Source: Paraburkholderia caballeronis (GTDB taxonomy: Bacteria > Pseudomonadota > Gammaproteobacteria > Burkholderiales > Burkholderiaceae). Taken from it: 64,000 nucleotides of DNA. Position numbers and translations under genes: made by a program. Below the pieces are notes generated by a model that made no database searches, was not told the origin of the DNA, and saw nothing but the letters and a program-made list of their open reading frames with translations. The stretch spans positions 558,001 to 622,000 of the forward strand of contig NZ_FNSR01000003.1 of the NCBI RefSeq assembly GCF_900104845.1. The letters are read 5' to 3'. This document shows positions 42,393 to 50,929 of the stretch, piece by piece (the first letter of the stretch is position 1; every line of letters begins with the position of its first letter).

Positions 42393-43594
42393 TGACGACC
42401 GAAACGAATCCCGAGTCCGGCGAGGACATCACGATCTCCGCGACCCGCGAAGACTATCCGGACCTGCGCGATGCGGTCCGCCGCATCTGCCGCGACTTTC
42501 CCGGCGACTACTGGCGTCGGCTCGACAACGAGCGCGGGTATCCGAGCGAATTCGTCGAGGCGTTGACCGCGTCGGGCTTTCTCGGCGCGCTGATCCCGGA
42601 GGAGTATGGCGGCTCCGGCATGCCGCTGCGCGCGGCGGCGGTGATCCTCGAAGAGATCAACGCGAGCGGTTGCGTCGCGAGCCCCGCGCACGCGCAGATG
42701 TACATCATGGGGACGCTGCTGCGTCACGGCAGCGAGGCGCAGAAGCGCCGTTATCTGCCGGACATCGCATCGGGCAAGCTGCGCCTGCAGGCGTTCGGCG
42801 TGACCGAGCCGACGACCGGCTCGGACACGACGCAACTGAAGACGCGCGCGGAACGGCGCGGCAACGTTTATGTCGTCAACGGGCAGAAGGTGTGGACGTC
42901 GCGCGCGCTGTATTCGGACCTGATGCTGCTGCTGGTGCGCACGACGCCGGTCGAGCAGTGCGCGAAACGGACCGACGGCCTGTCGACGCTGCTGGTCGAT
43001 CTGCGCGAGGCGAAGGGGAACGGCATCGACATCCGGCCGATTCCCGCGATGATCAACCACAACACGACCGAGGTGTTCATCGAGAACCTCGAAGTGCCGG
43101 TCGAGAACCTGGTCGGCGAGGAGGGCAAGGGCTTCCGCTACATCCTCGACGGGATGAACGCGGAGCGCATTCTCGTCGCGCAGGAGTGCATCGGCGACGG
43201 CCGCTGGCTGCTGAAAAAGGCGGTCGATTACGCGAACGAACGCAAGGTGTTCGGGCGTGCGATCGGGCAGAACCAGGGCGTCCAGTTTCCGCTCGCGCGC
43301 GCTTACATGGAACTGGAGGCGGCGGACCTGATGGCGCGCAAGGCGGCGGCGCTGTTCGAGGCGGGCCGGCCGTGCGGGGCCGAGGCGAACATGGCGAAGC
43401 TGCTCGCGTCCGAGGCGACGTGGCATGCGGCGGACACCGCGTTGCAGACGCACGGCGGCTTCGGTTACGCGCAGGAATACGACATCGAGCGCAAATGGCG
43501 CGAAGTGCGGCTCTATCAGACCGCGCCGATCTCGACGAACCTGATCCTCGCGTATCTCGGCGAGCACGTGCTCGGGTTGCCGCGCTCGTATTGA
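42392..43594 (+). CDS. acyl-CoA dehydrogenase
   Basis: A 400-residue FAD enzyme that introduces the 2,3-double bond in an acyl-CoA. ATG at 42392 is preferred over the TTG one codon earlier; AAGGA lies upstream. FAD and substrate blocks are LQAFGVTEPTTGSDTTQL near 132, VNGQKVWTSRA near 163 and HGGFGYAQEYDIERKWREVR near 352. The usual C-terminal catalytic Glu (YEGT) is replaced by YQTAPIST. A Glu does occur in MNAERILVA near 255, the site used by isovaleryl-CoA dehydrogenase, which fits a branched substrate. It ends the LacI-controlled operon. Confidence 0.91.
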   Translation: MTTETNPESGEDITISATREDYPDLRDAVRRICRDFPGDYWRRLDNERGYPSEFVEALTASGFLGALIPEEYGGSGMPLRAAAVILEEINASGCVASPAHAQMYIMGTLLRHGSEAQKRRYLPDIASGKLRLQAFGVTEPTTGSDTTQLKTRAERRGNVYVVNGQKVWTSRALYSDLMLLLVRTTPVEQCAKRTDGLSTLLVDLREAKGNGIDIRPIPAMINHNTTEVFIENLEVPVENLVGEEGKGFRYILDGMNAERILVAQECIGDGRWLLKKAVDYANERKVFGRAIGQNQGVQFPLARAYMELEAADLMARKAAALFEAGRPCGAEANMAKLLASEATWHAADTALQTHGGFGYAQEYDIERKWREVRLYQTAPISTNLILAYLGEHVLGLPRSY

Positions 43595-43658
43595 GCGCGC
43601 GGCAAAGAGGCCGGAATCGCGCGGTTCTCCGGCGATTCCGGTCGAAGCCCGCGTCGGT

Positions 43659-45992
43659 CTACCGGCTCCCTCGCAATATCGCGGCGAGTTCCGCGGACGC
43701 ATACGGCTTGCGCAGCGCGCGCCACCGGAACCCGGCCGGCTCGGGCAGCGCCACGTTGTCGCCCGATGCGAACAGCACGAACAGATGCGGATATTGCACC
43801 GTCGCCTGCCGGGCCAGTTCGATCCCGGACAGCCCCGGCAGATTCACGTCCGTCATCAGCACGTCGAACGTCTGGCTCGCCAGCAGCGCCTCGGCCTCGG
43901 TCGCGTTCGCCGCGCCGGCCGCCTGATGGCCGAGCATCACGAGCAGTTCGCACACCGATTCGCGCGACGTCCGGTCGTCCTCGACGACCAGCACCCGCAG
44001 CGCGGGCGGTGTCGCCGACGGGTCCGACGCCGGCAGCGGCTCGCCTTCGGTGCCGAGCACGTGACGGACCTTGCGCGCGAGATCCTCGCGGCTGTACGGC
44101 TTGCTCAGCAGTTCGACGCCGTCGTCGAGCCGGCCGCCGTGCACGATTGCGTTCTGCGTGTAGCCGGACGTGAACAGCACCTTCATCTGCGGAAGCAGTT
44201 GCACCGCGCGCCGCGCCATCTCGGGGCTGCGCAGCGCGCCCGGCATCACGACGTCGGTGAACAGCAGGTCCACCTGCACGCCGCTGCCGAGCACCGCGAG
44301 CGCCTGTTCCGCGTTGTCGGCCTTCAGCACCGTGTAGCCGAGTTCGGTCAGCATGTCGATCACGGTGGCCTGCACTTTCAGGTCGTCCTCGACGACCAGC
44401 ACGGTTTCCCGGCCGCCCATCACCGCCGATATGCGCCGGACCACCGGCTCCAGCGCGTCGCCGGTTGAGCGCGGCAGATAGATGCGCACCGTCGTGCCGT
44501 GCCCGACTTCGCTGTAGATCCGGATGTGGCCGCCGCTCTGCTTCACGAAGCCGTATGCGGTGCTGAGGCCGAGGCCGGTTCCTTCGCCTTCGGGCTTCGT
44601 CGTGAAGAACGGGTCGAATGCGCGTTCCATCACGTCGGGCGGCATGCCGGTGCCCGTGTCGGTGATGCCGAGCATCACGTACTGGCCCGCCGGCACGTCG
44701 GACAGCGAGCGCACGTAGCGGTCGTCGAGCATCGCGTTCGCGAGTTCGAGCGTCAGCCGTCCGCCGCCGGGCATCGCGTCGCGTGCGTTGATCGCGAGAT
44801 TCAGCAGCACGTTTTCGAGCTGATGGGTATCGACGCAGGTATTCCACAGGCCGCCGGCGACGACCGTTTCGACCTCGATCGTTTCGCCGAGCGCGCGGCG
44901 CAGCAGATCGTCCATCCCGCGGACCATCGCCGCGAGGTTCACGACGACCGGCCGCAGCGCCTGGCGGCGGCCGAACGCGAGCAGTTGCGACGCGAGCTTG
45001 CCGCCGCGGTCCACCGCGTCGATCGCGCTCGCCAGACGCTCCATGCTCCAGCCGTCGTGACGATGACGGTTCTGCAGCAGTTCGAGATTGCCGCGCAGCA
45101 CCTGCAGCACGTTGTTGAAGTCGTGCGCGACGCCGCCGGTCAGCTTGCCTATCGCCTCCATCTTCTGCGCCTGGAACAGCGCGGCCTGGGTCTGCTTCAG
45201 CAGTTCGTCCGCTTCGCGCTTCTCGGTGACGTCGCGCGTGATTTTCGCGAAGCCGATCAGCGTGCCGGTTTCGTCGCGGATCGCGTCGATGATCACATGC
45301 GCCCAGAAAATCGTGCCGTCCTTGCGGACGCGCCGGCCTTCCGATTCGAAATGCCCTTCGCGCGCGGCCGTTTCGAGGCCGCGTTGCGGCAGTCCCGCGG
45401 CGGCGTCCTCCGGCGTGTAGAAGCGCGAGAAGTGCGAGCCGATGATCTCTTCCGCCGCGTATCCCTTGATGCGGCGCGCGCCGTGATTCCAGTTGGTCAC
45501 GTAGCCGTCCGGCGACAGCATGAAGATCGAGTAGTCGGTGACGCCTTCGACGAGCAGCCGGAAACGCCGCTCGCTTTCGATCACCGCGTCGTGGGTCCGG
45601 CGCTTGTCGCTGACGTCCCGGACGATTTCCGCGAAACCGATGAAATCGCCGTTCGCGTGGAACAACGCGGTCGTCACGACGCTTGCCCAGAACACGCTGC
45701 CGTCCTTGCGCACGCGCCAGCCTTCGGACTCGTGCCGGCCGTCCCCGCGCGCGGCGAGCAGCGCGTCGTCGTGCAGATGCCGCGCGCGGTCCTGTGCGGT
45801 GAAGAACACCGAGCAATGCCGGCCGACGATCTCGTCGCCGCGATAGCCGTAAATCTTCACGCCGCCGGGATTCCAGCTACGGACGTGGCCGTCCGGCGTG
45901 AGCGCGTACACCGAGTGGTCGCTGGTCGTGTCGGCCCAGATGCGGAGCCACTCGTCATGGAGTCCTTTGCTGCAATCCCCCGGATCTTGCAT
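43659..45992 (-). CDS. hybrid sensor histidine kinase: two PAS domains, kinase core, two receivers
   Basis: A 777-residue signalling protein with no membrane segment. PAS domains lie at about residues 15-130 and 135-258; both end in the PAC form VRDVSDKR and TRDVTEKRE. The phospho-acceptor is His290 in LTGGVAHDFNNVLQ. ATP-binding boxes NLAINARDAM, ITDTGTGMPP and GTGLGLSTAYGFV follow. Two receivers come last, with phosphorylatable Asp in LLFTDVVMPG and VLMTDVNLPG. ATG at 45992 has AGGA upstream and gives the natural N-terminus. No response regulator with a DNA-binding domain is adjacent, so the output goes to an unlinked partner. Confidence 0.92.
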   Translation of the reverse strand: MQDPGDCSKGLHDEWLRIWADTTSDHSVYALTPDGHVRSWNPGGVKIYGYRGDEIVGRHCSVFFTAQDRARHLHDDALLAARGDGRHESEGWRVRKDGSVFWASVVTTALFHANGDFIGFAEIVRDVSDKRRTHDAVIESERRFRLLVEGVTDYSIFMLSPDGYVTNWNHGARRIKGYAAEEIIGSHFSRFYTPEDAAAGLPQRGLETAAREGHFESEGRRVRKDGTIFWAHVIIDAIRDETGTLIGFAKITRDVTEKREADELLKQTQAALFQAQKMEAIGKLTGGVAHDFNNVLQVLRGNLELLQNRHRHDGWSMERLASAIDAVDRGGKLASQLLAFGRRQALRPVVVNLAAMVRGMDDLLRRALGETIEVETVVAGGLWNTCVDTHQLENVLLNLAINARDAMPGGGRLTLELANAMLDDRYVRSLSDVPAGQYVMLGITDTGTGMPPDVMERAFDPFFTTKPEGEGTGLGLSTAYGFVKQSGGHIRIYSEVGHGTTVRIYLPRSTGDALEPVVRRISAVMGGRETVLVVEDDLKVQATVIDMLTELGYTVLKADNAEQALAVLGSGVQVDLLFTDVVMPGALRSPEMARRAVQLLPQMKVLFTSGYTQNAIVHGGRLDDGVELLSKPYSREDLARKVRHVLGTEGEPLPASDPSATPPALRVLVVEDDRTSRESVCELLVMLGHQAAGAANATEAEALLASQTFDVLMTDVNLPGLSGIELARQATVQYPHLFVLFASGDNVALPEPAGFRWRALRKPYASAELAAILRGSR

Positions 45993-46526
45993 CGGCTGCT
46001 TCCTGTGAGTGATCGACGTGCGTCTACCTGGCGGTGACTGGGAAGTGGAAGCCGGGATTCTAGCAGCTAACAATTTACGTGAGGGGTCGGCCTTTCGTGC
46101 GCGAAGGGGCATTGGGGCGGGCGTCTGCGGGGCCGGGTCGGCGGCGGGTATCCGGGCGGATGGGCTTCGCTGGGGCGGCCCCGGTCGGGAACGGTTAATG
46201 CTCGGGCGCGCGCCCGGCCGAACTGGAACGCCGGACCGCTCGCATGTCGGGCGTCTTGCGGCGACGTTTTATGCCGTCTTTTGGGGGCTTTCCATCGTTC
46301 TCCATCTCGCGGCATCGCGCCGTCGAGGCCTTCACCAGTGCAGCAGGCATGGCCCGAGCAGCGCGCCGGCCGGTCGGTATCGCGATGCCGAGCAGATCCC
46401 GCGCGGCCCGGAACGGCATTTCCATCTCCGGGCAGTGCAGGCAGTAACCGAGTGCGCCGAGCGCCCGCCGAGCAACCCCGCCGTGACGCCGGCGACGCGC
46501 AGCCGGGTCGGCGCGAGACCGCGCAC
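45993..46526. other. intergenic stretch of 534 bases, no gene recognised
   Basis: Open frames exist on both strands, as expected at this GC content, but none shows a recognisable domain or a consistent third-position GC bias. The right end joins the DUF692 remnant at 46527. It probably includes decayed sequence of the same operon. Confidence 0.5.
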
Positions 46527-46682
46527 GTGTGGGCCTTATACCGGCATCTGGTCGAGCGGATCGGCGAGCGTCCGACGTTGATCGGGCGCGACAACAACAT
46601 CCCCGCGTTCGACGTGCTGCGGGAGGCGCGAGAACGGGCGCAGGCGCAACTCGATGCGGTCGCCGTTGATGCGATCCGATGA
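46527..46682 (+). pseudogene. remnant of a DUF692 (MNIO/BufB-type) protein, last 51 residues
   Basis: The peptide VWALYRHLVERIGERPTLI with FDVLREARERAQAQL downstream matches the C-terminal end of DUF692 proteins, which usually read VW.LY...L...G..PTLIEWD...P....L..EA. Here the Glu-Trp-Asp is replaced by GRDNN. Upstream in the same frame there is no trace of the metal-binding barrel, so at least 80% of the gene is gone. DUF692 enzymes (multinuclear non-haem iron oxidases) modify Cys residues of small peptides such as bufferins. The stop overlaps the next remnant as ATGA, the usual bufB-bufC junction. Confidence 0.72.
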
Positions 46683-47321
46683 ACAAGCCTCCCGGCGATT
46701 TCCGGCGCGCGTTCATCGCCGCGTTATACGGACGCTCGATGGACGATGCTCGCGAATTTCCCGACCGTCGGGCGGCTAGCGAGCGACGAATGGTTCCGCG
46801 CCGCCGCGTTCGAATACGCGTGCCGGTTCCCGCCCGACGATGCGCGACCGCTTCGTTATGGCCGCGAGTTTCCGGCTTTTCTCCGCGCGTTCGAACCGGC
46901 GCGCGCGTTGCCGTATCTCGCGAATATCGCGCGGCTCGACTTGATGTGAATCGAAGCGCATGTTGCCGCCGACGATCGAAACATCACGGCGGCCGACATC
47001 GCCGTATGGGAGCCGCAACGGCTTGAGCATGCGGTGCGGCGTCCGCATGTCAGTGCGCGCTGGGGCTGGTTCGGCGGTGAACCCGCATCCACGATCTGGC
47101 GCGCGAACCGCGAAGGGCTCGACGTGCCGGACGATCTCGCGTGGCAGGGCGAAGGCGCGCTGCTGCTGCGTCCGGTGGGCAGCGTGATCTGGCGGCCGCT
47201 GTCGGCGGGCGGCTGCGCGTTCCTCGATGCGTGCGCGGCCGGCGATGCATTCGAGCCAGCCGCGCGGCGTGCGTTGCGTGTGGAAGCGGACGTCGATCTG
47301 GGTGTGCCAGCGAGTCATGCA
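46679..47321 (+). pseudogene. broken HvfC/BufC-type protein (DUF2063-like), frameshift plus nonsense codon
   Basis: The start NKPPGDFRRAFIAALY is in one frame. The DNA-binding-like domain then continues in another frame from 46746: LANFPTVGRLASDEWFRAA and FPAFLRAFEPARALPYLANI. A TGA at 46947-46949 stands where relatives have Trp, and the same frame runs on with WGWFGGEPASTIWRANREG, LRPVGSVIWRPL and GGCAFLDACAAGDAFEPAA. So at least one deletion/frameshift near 46740 and one stop have killed the gene. BufC proteins help BufB act on a peptide substrate. The peptide gene itself was not found. Confidence 0.78.
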
Positions 47322-47602
47322 AACGATAGCGGTAAACGGAGGATCGTTTCATTCGGCGAGCACGATGGCAAGCGCGCACACCGAACTAACAGAGCGATCG
47401 GTCAGCAATGCGATACACGCGTAGCACCGGCTGCGGGCTGGTTCCCTGTTCAGCTATCCAGGGAGTCGGTTCATGAACGCAATCTTCGAACCGGATTGTT
47501 AATGTTGCTTGCTATGTTCGACTGTGCGCTGTGGGGAGCCGCCGCGCAGGCGTGGATCGATGCGAGGCAGGGCGCGCGCACTACGCATCGACCGGCTCCG
47601 TT

Positions 47603-47886
47603 CACGACCTGGACCGCAAAGGGTGTCTGCTCGTCAATTCGGCGCTGGAGGTCGCGCCGCACGAACCCGATCTCCAGAAGACGATCGCCGACGTGCTCGT
47701 GAAGGTCGAAGCGTTCTTCCTCGGTTGCGCGAAGGCGGGGCAGAAACCGGCGAGATATCGGCGCGGCAGTCCGCGGACGATCTTGCGCGACTGCTCGGCG
47801 CGCATCCCGGCATCCGCGTGCTGGCGCTGCTGGAAGGGATCGTGCGGCCGGCGCTCGCGCTGCTGAAACCAGATCACGCGGAATAG
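47603..47886 (+). pseudogene. C-terminal remnant of a TetR family regulator, frameshifted
   Basis: The fragment DRKGCLLVNSALEVAPHEPD with DVLVKVEAFFLGCAKAGQ is the typical effector-domain start of the AcrR/TetR subgroup. After GGGCAG the frame shifts by loss of one base and continues TGEISARQSADDLARLLG and GIRVLALLEGIVRPALALL to a stop at 47886. The N-terminal helix-turn-helix is absent. It is a dead gene next to the BufBC remnants, so the whole stretch is decaying. Confidence 0.78.
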
Positions 47887-48249
47887 CCGCGGGACTATGC
47901 GGACCCGCTTCGTTTTCAGTTCTATTACGTTTTGCTCACGGCGCGAAGTCGCGTGTTCTTCGTATCGAGTGACCTCATGTTGCTTCGGTCCGCGTGCGAG
48001 TTGTTCATCGCCCGCTTTAGAGTCCTGTTCGAATCCATCGCAACGATGCCTGTCCATCGAGTGCGATGGGCGCGCAGGCATTGGCTTTCCGTGCGATCGT
48101 CCGTAACCGCTGCGCCGAGGTTTCGGGCTGCTCGCCGGATCGTTTTCGCGGGGGTGCGCTGAACGATTTTCTCCACCGGTGTATAGTCGCCGTCCTCGTC
48201 GCGCAACGCGGCAATTTGTTTACATTTTCGTTAGGTATCGGGAGGAATC
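47887..48249. other. intergenic stretch of 363 bases
   Basis: Only short overlapping open frames with no recognisable domain. The end carries the ribosome site GGGAGGA for the small gene at 48250 and an AT-rich patch, TTTGTTTACATTTTCG, at 48214-48229 that may be its promoter. Confidence 0.5.
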
Positions 48250-48495
48250 ATGGCGTTCGAACATCGGGGCTTTCGGGTAGCTGTCGACGTGGTCCCGGAC
48301 GAAGCCGACGTGCAGTGGCAATGCCGCGCGGAGATTCACGGCGTCGAAGGCCGCACGGTTGGCGTGGAACTGCCGGGCGTCGAGTTGGCGATCCCGAAGC
48401 TGAAGATCGACGTGCTGATGGCGCTCAGCATGGTCGAGCACAGGGCCGTTACGTCGATCGACGAATGGCACGCGGAGCATCTCGAAGCGGTTTGA
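48250..48495 (+). CDS. small unknown protein, 81 residues
   Basis: Begins FEHRGFRVAVDVVPDEADVQ and contains PGVELAIPKLKIDVLMALSM. It is acidic (many Asp/Glu), alternates hydrophobic residues as in a small beta-alpha fold and has no signal peptide. The ATG is preceded by GGGAGGA at the right distance and codon bias is strong, so I believe it is real even though it sits among decayed genes. It stands alone. I do not recognise the family with certainty and give no function. Confidence 0.68.
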   Translation: MAFEHRGFRVAVDVVPDEADVQWQCRAEIHGVEGRTVGVELPGVELAIPKLKIDVLMALSMVEHRAVTSIDEWHAEHLEAV

Positions 48496-48733
48496 CGGTG
48501 GCGGGTCGTTCGACGCTGTTCGAGCTACCGCCCGAAGTCGCGGTGCTGAACGTCGGCCGTCGCCGATGTTCAGGAAGGCGCCCGGAGACACGCCGCGGCG
48601 TTATCTGAAAAGACGCGACGGCGCGTAGTCCCCGGGCGTGACGTTGCGCGGAGCGTGCAAGGGCGGACAACCGAACGCGGGACGCCTCGTCGCCGCGACC
48701 CGTCACGGCGCGCGATCGAGTCCACCGCCCCCC

Positions 48734-49552
48734 TCAATTCCTGCACCACCCATACGCGCGAATCACCGAAACCGGTTCGCGCATCGCGACGGCGGCATTG
48801 AGCCGCCCCGGCATCGGCAGGTCGATCACGTGCAGATAGTTGCCGCTCGACTCTTCCGCGATCAGCGCCGCGCCGTTCTGCGCGACGAGCCGCGGCAGCC
48901 AGTCGGCGGACGGCCGCTTGCAGAGCGCCGCCGCGCTCGACCGGCGCACGAAATCCTGCGCTTCGGCGGGGTCGGCCGGCGCGGATTCGGACGCGTCATT
49001 TGCATCGGCCGCATCGGCCGGCGGCCACGCCTGCTGTCCTCGCGTCGGGTCATGACCCGACGGCGTGGCGGCGCTGATGCCGAACTCCGACGCGCCCATG
49101 CCGATCAGTATCCAGATGCCCGCATACGCGATCCGGATGCTGAGCTGCCTCGGCGGCAACGGATGCAGCAATTCGGGCTGTCCATCGGGCCGGTCCGTGA
49201 ACTGCAGATGCTCGGGCGGGCACGCGAGCATCCGCGACAGGATCGCGCGCAGCGATGCGCGTCCGGTCAGATAACGCCGGTTCAGCGCCGAACTGGGACC
49301 GCGCCGCGCGCGATGCTGCTCGACGCGCGAAACGATCGGCGGGCTGTCTTCCGGCAGCCCCGCGTGCCGTTGCGCACGAAACCGCCACAGATGCAGTTCT
49401 CCCGGCTCGGGCAGCCGTCGCTGGGGCAGCGCGGCTCTTGCGATCGGCAGCGGCTGGAAACTGAGTCCCGGCGTGCGATACACCGGATGCTGCTTCAGAT
49501 GGCGGGGGATGGCCAGTTCATCCAGAACATGGGCGTGTTTTTCCCGGCGCAT
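48734..49552 (-). CDS. phosphopantetheinyl transferase-like protein without the catalytic motifs
   Basis: A 272-residue soluble protein. The middle follows the layout of Sfp-type transferases: GELHLWRFRAQ near residue 51, RYLTGRASLRAILSRML near 92, LQFTDRPDGQPELL near 117 and LSIRIAYAGIWILIGMGASE near 136. At the positions of the Mg-binding GIDIE and the WxxKEA motif no acidic pair or Lys-Glu is found (MGASEFGISA; ADWLPRLVAQ), so the enzyme activity is doubtful. It follows the 159-residue gene by eight bases. Such degenerate relatives occur in other gene clusters, but I cannot name its role. Confidence 0.55.
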   Translation of the reverse strand: MRREKHAHVLDELAIPRHLKQHPVYRTPGLSFQPLPIARAALPQRRLPEPGELHLWRFRAQRHAGLPEDSPPIVSRVEQHRARRGPSSALNRRYLTGRASLRAILSRMLACPPEHLQFTDRPDGQPELLHPLPPRQLSIRIAYAGIWILIGMGASEFGISAATPSGHDPTRGQQAWPPADAADANDASESAPADPAEAQDFVRRSSAAALCKRPSADWLPRLVAQNGAALIAEESSGNYLHVIDLPMPGRLNAAVAMREPVSVIRAYGWCRN

Positions 49553-49560
49553 GCGTGCCC

Positions 49561-50040
49561 TCAGTGCATGTAGCAGACGGCGCGCTCGCGCACGCGAATC
49601 GGCAGCCCCGCTTCAAGCAGATCCATCGCGAGCCAGCGGATCAGCTTCAGATAGCTGCTCAGCGCGGGCAGCGCGAGCCGTTGCGACAGCAACTGGAACG
49701 CGGCGTCTGTGCGGCCGGCCTGCAACAGCGCGATGCCTTGCAGCAGCGTCGCTTCGTCGCCGGCCATTTCGGTCGCGCAGCGGCAGCGCAGGTCCAGCGT
49801 TCTCGGCATCACCGTGCGCAGCGAGCGCATCACGATGTCGAAGTGCTCGATGCCGTCCCGCATCAGGCCGGCGCCGCGCAGCAGCGTGCTCCAGTCGAGA
49901 ACGCCGCGCACCGCGTCGCAGCGCGGGCGCAGCCACGCGCGCATCGCGACCAGCAGCGTGATTTCCGGGCCGTCGGGCTGCTCCAGCCATTGTTCGTCGA
50001 AGACTTCTGCGCCGGTCACAAGTCCTGGGTGCAGGTTCAT
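49561..50040 (-). CDS. unknown alpha-helical protein, 159 residues
   Basis: Rich in Leu and Arg with helical periodicity. The stretch LLQGIALLQAGRTDAAFQLLSQRLA near residue 97-121 looks like one or two TPR-type helix pairs. No signal peptide. The ATG at 50040 has AGGAG upstream and its stop is eight bases before the next gene, so the two form a unit. I do not recognise the family; small TPR-like chaperones of secretion systems are one possibility, without further support here. Confidence 0.6.
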   Translation of the reverse strand: MNLHPGLVTGAEVFDEQWLEQPDGPEITLLVAMRAWLRPRCDAVRGVLDWSTLLRGAGLMRDGIEHFDIVMRSLRTVMPRTLDLRCRCATEMAGDEATLLQGIALLQAGRTDAAFQLLSQRLALPALSSYLKLIRWLAMDLLEAGLPIRVRERAVCYMH

Positions 50041-50137
50041 GGTCGCTCCTGATGAGGTGTGCGGAGACGGGCTCCGCAGGGTGTGTCGTTGCGCGGGCGA
50101 GGGGCGGCGGCCGATTGATGGTCGATCGGCGGCCGTG

Positions 50138-50776
50138 TCAGATGGACGATCGCCCGAGCCATTCGCGCACGTGGTTCGTCCGAGGCGGCCGCAGCGCGGC
50201 GCGCTCGCGCGACTTCGGCGTGCCGACGAACAGGAAGCCGAGCAGGCGGTCCGACGCCTCGAAATCGAGCGCGGCCTGAAGGTTCGCGTCGTATGCGTCG
50301 ATGCCGGTGGCCCAGAAGCCGCCGTAACCGAGCGCGTGGATCGCGTTGAGCATGTTCATCGCGGCCGCGCCGGCGGACAGCACCTGCTCGTTCTCGGGAA
50401 TGCCGGCGCCCGGCGTGATCGACGCGCCGAGCGCGACGATCAGCGGCGCGGCATAGGCTTTCTGACGCCGGTGCTCGTGGTCGGCGCGCGGCGCATGCGG
50501 CTCGCGCGCGGCCGCGACGTCGACCAGCACTTCGCCGAGTTCGGCGCGTGCGTCGCCGCGGATGAACGCGAATCGCCACGGCTGCAGGCGGCCATGATCC
50601 GGCGCGCGCAGCGCGGCATCGAAGATCAGGTCCAGTTCCGCGTCGCTCGGGCCGGGATCGGTCAGCGGCCAGTGCGACTGGCGGGAAAGCAGCGTATCGA
50701 TGAAGTTCATGCGTTGTGCATGAGTCGCATTCTCAATATGCGGCTGCACTGCGTTCGTAGCCGTTGAAGTCTCCAT
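50138..50776 (-). CDS. nitroreductase family protein (YdjA-like)
   Basis: A 212-residue FMN-dependent oxidoreductase. The motif LLSRQSHWPLTDPGPSDAEL with RAPDHGRLQPWRFAFIRGD near residue 57 is typical of the YdjA subgroup, which is shorter than NfsA/NfsB; GYGGFWATGIDAYDA near 150 is the second FMN block. The ATG at 50776 is used; a shorter form from Met23 is possible. It is divergent from the phosphopantetheinyl transferase gene and a Fur-box-like dyad lies between, so it is probably iron-regulated. A role as a ferric or flavin reductase is conceivable but unproved. Confidence 0.88.
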   Translation of the reverse strand: METSTATNAVQPHIENATHAQRMNFIDTLLSRQSHWPLTDPGPSDAELDLIFDAALRAPDHGRLQPWRFAFIRGDARAELGEVLVDVAAAREPHAPRADHEHRRQKAYAAPLIVALGASITPGAGIPENEQVLSAGAAAMNMLNAIHALGYGGFWATGIDAYDANLQAALDFEASDRLLGFLFVGTPKSRERAALRPPRTNHVREWLGRSSI

Positions 50777-50835
50777 GGGGCGTCCACTGGTCGATGAGTA
50801 CGGTCAGCACATGATGCTCAAAATCCTCTCTATTT

Positions 50836-50858
50836 GCAAATGATTCTCATTCATTTGC
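50836..50858. promoter_or_regulatory. Fur box-like dyad between nitroreductase and PPTase genes
   Basis: GCAAATGA and its reverse complement TCATTTGC flank TTCTCAT. The first 19 bases match the classical Fur consensus at 12 of 19 positions by my count. The word ATTCTCATT is shared with the sites at 57285 and 57568. It lies 60 bases from the nitroreductase start and 72 from the transferase start. Confidence 0.8.
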
Positions 50859-50929
50859 GTTCCACGAACGCGTGCTCTATGCTGCTGTTCAATGGATAGC
50901 GGATCGATCAGGCGACGCGGAGGGCGATT

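Noticed and set aside
46195..46716. Minus-strand frame ending in a basic peptide
   Set aside because: No recognisable domain, poor codon bias, and it runs antisense through the DUF692 and BufC remnants.
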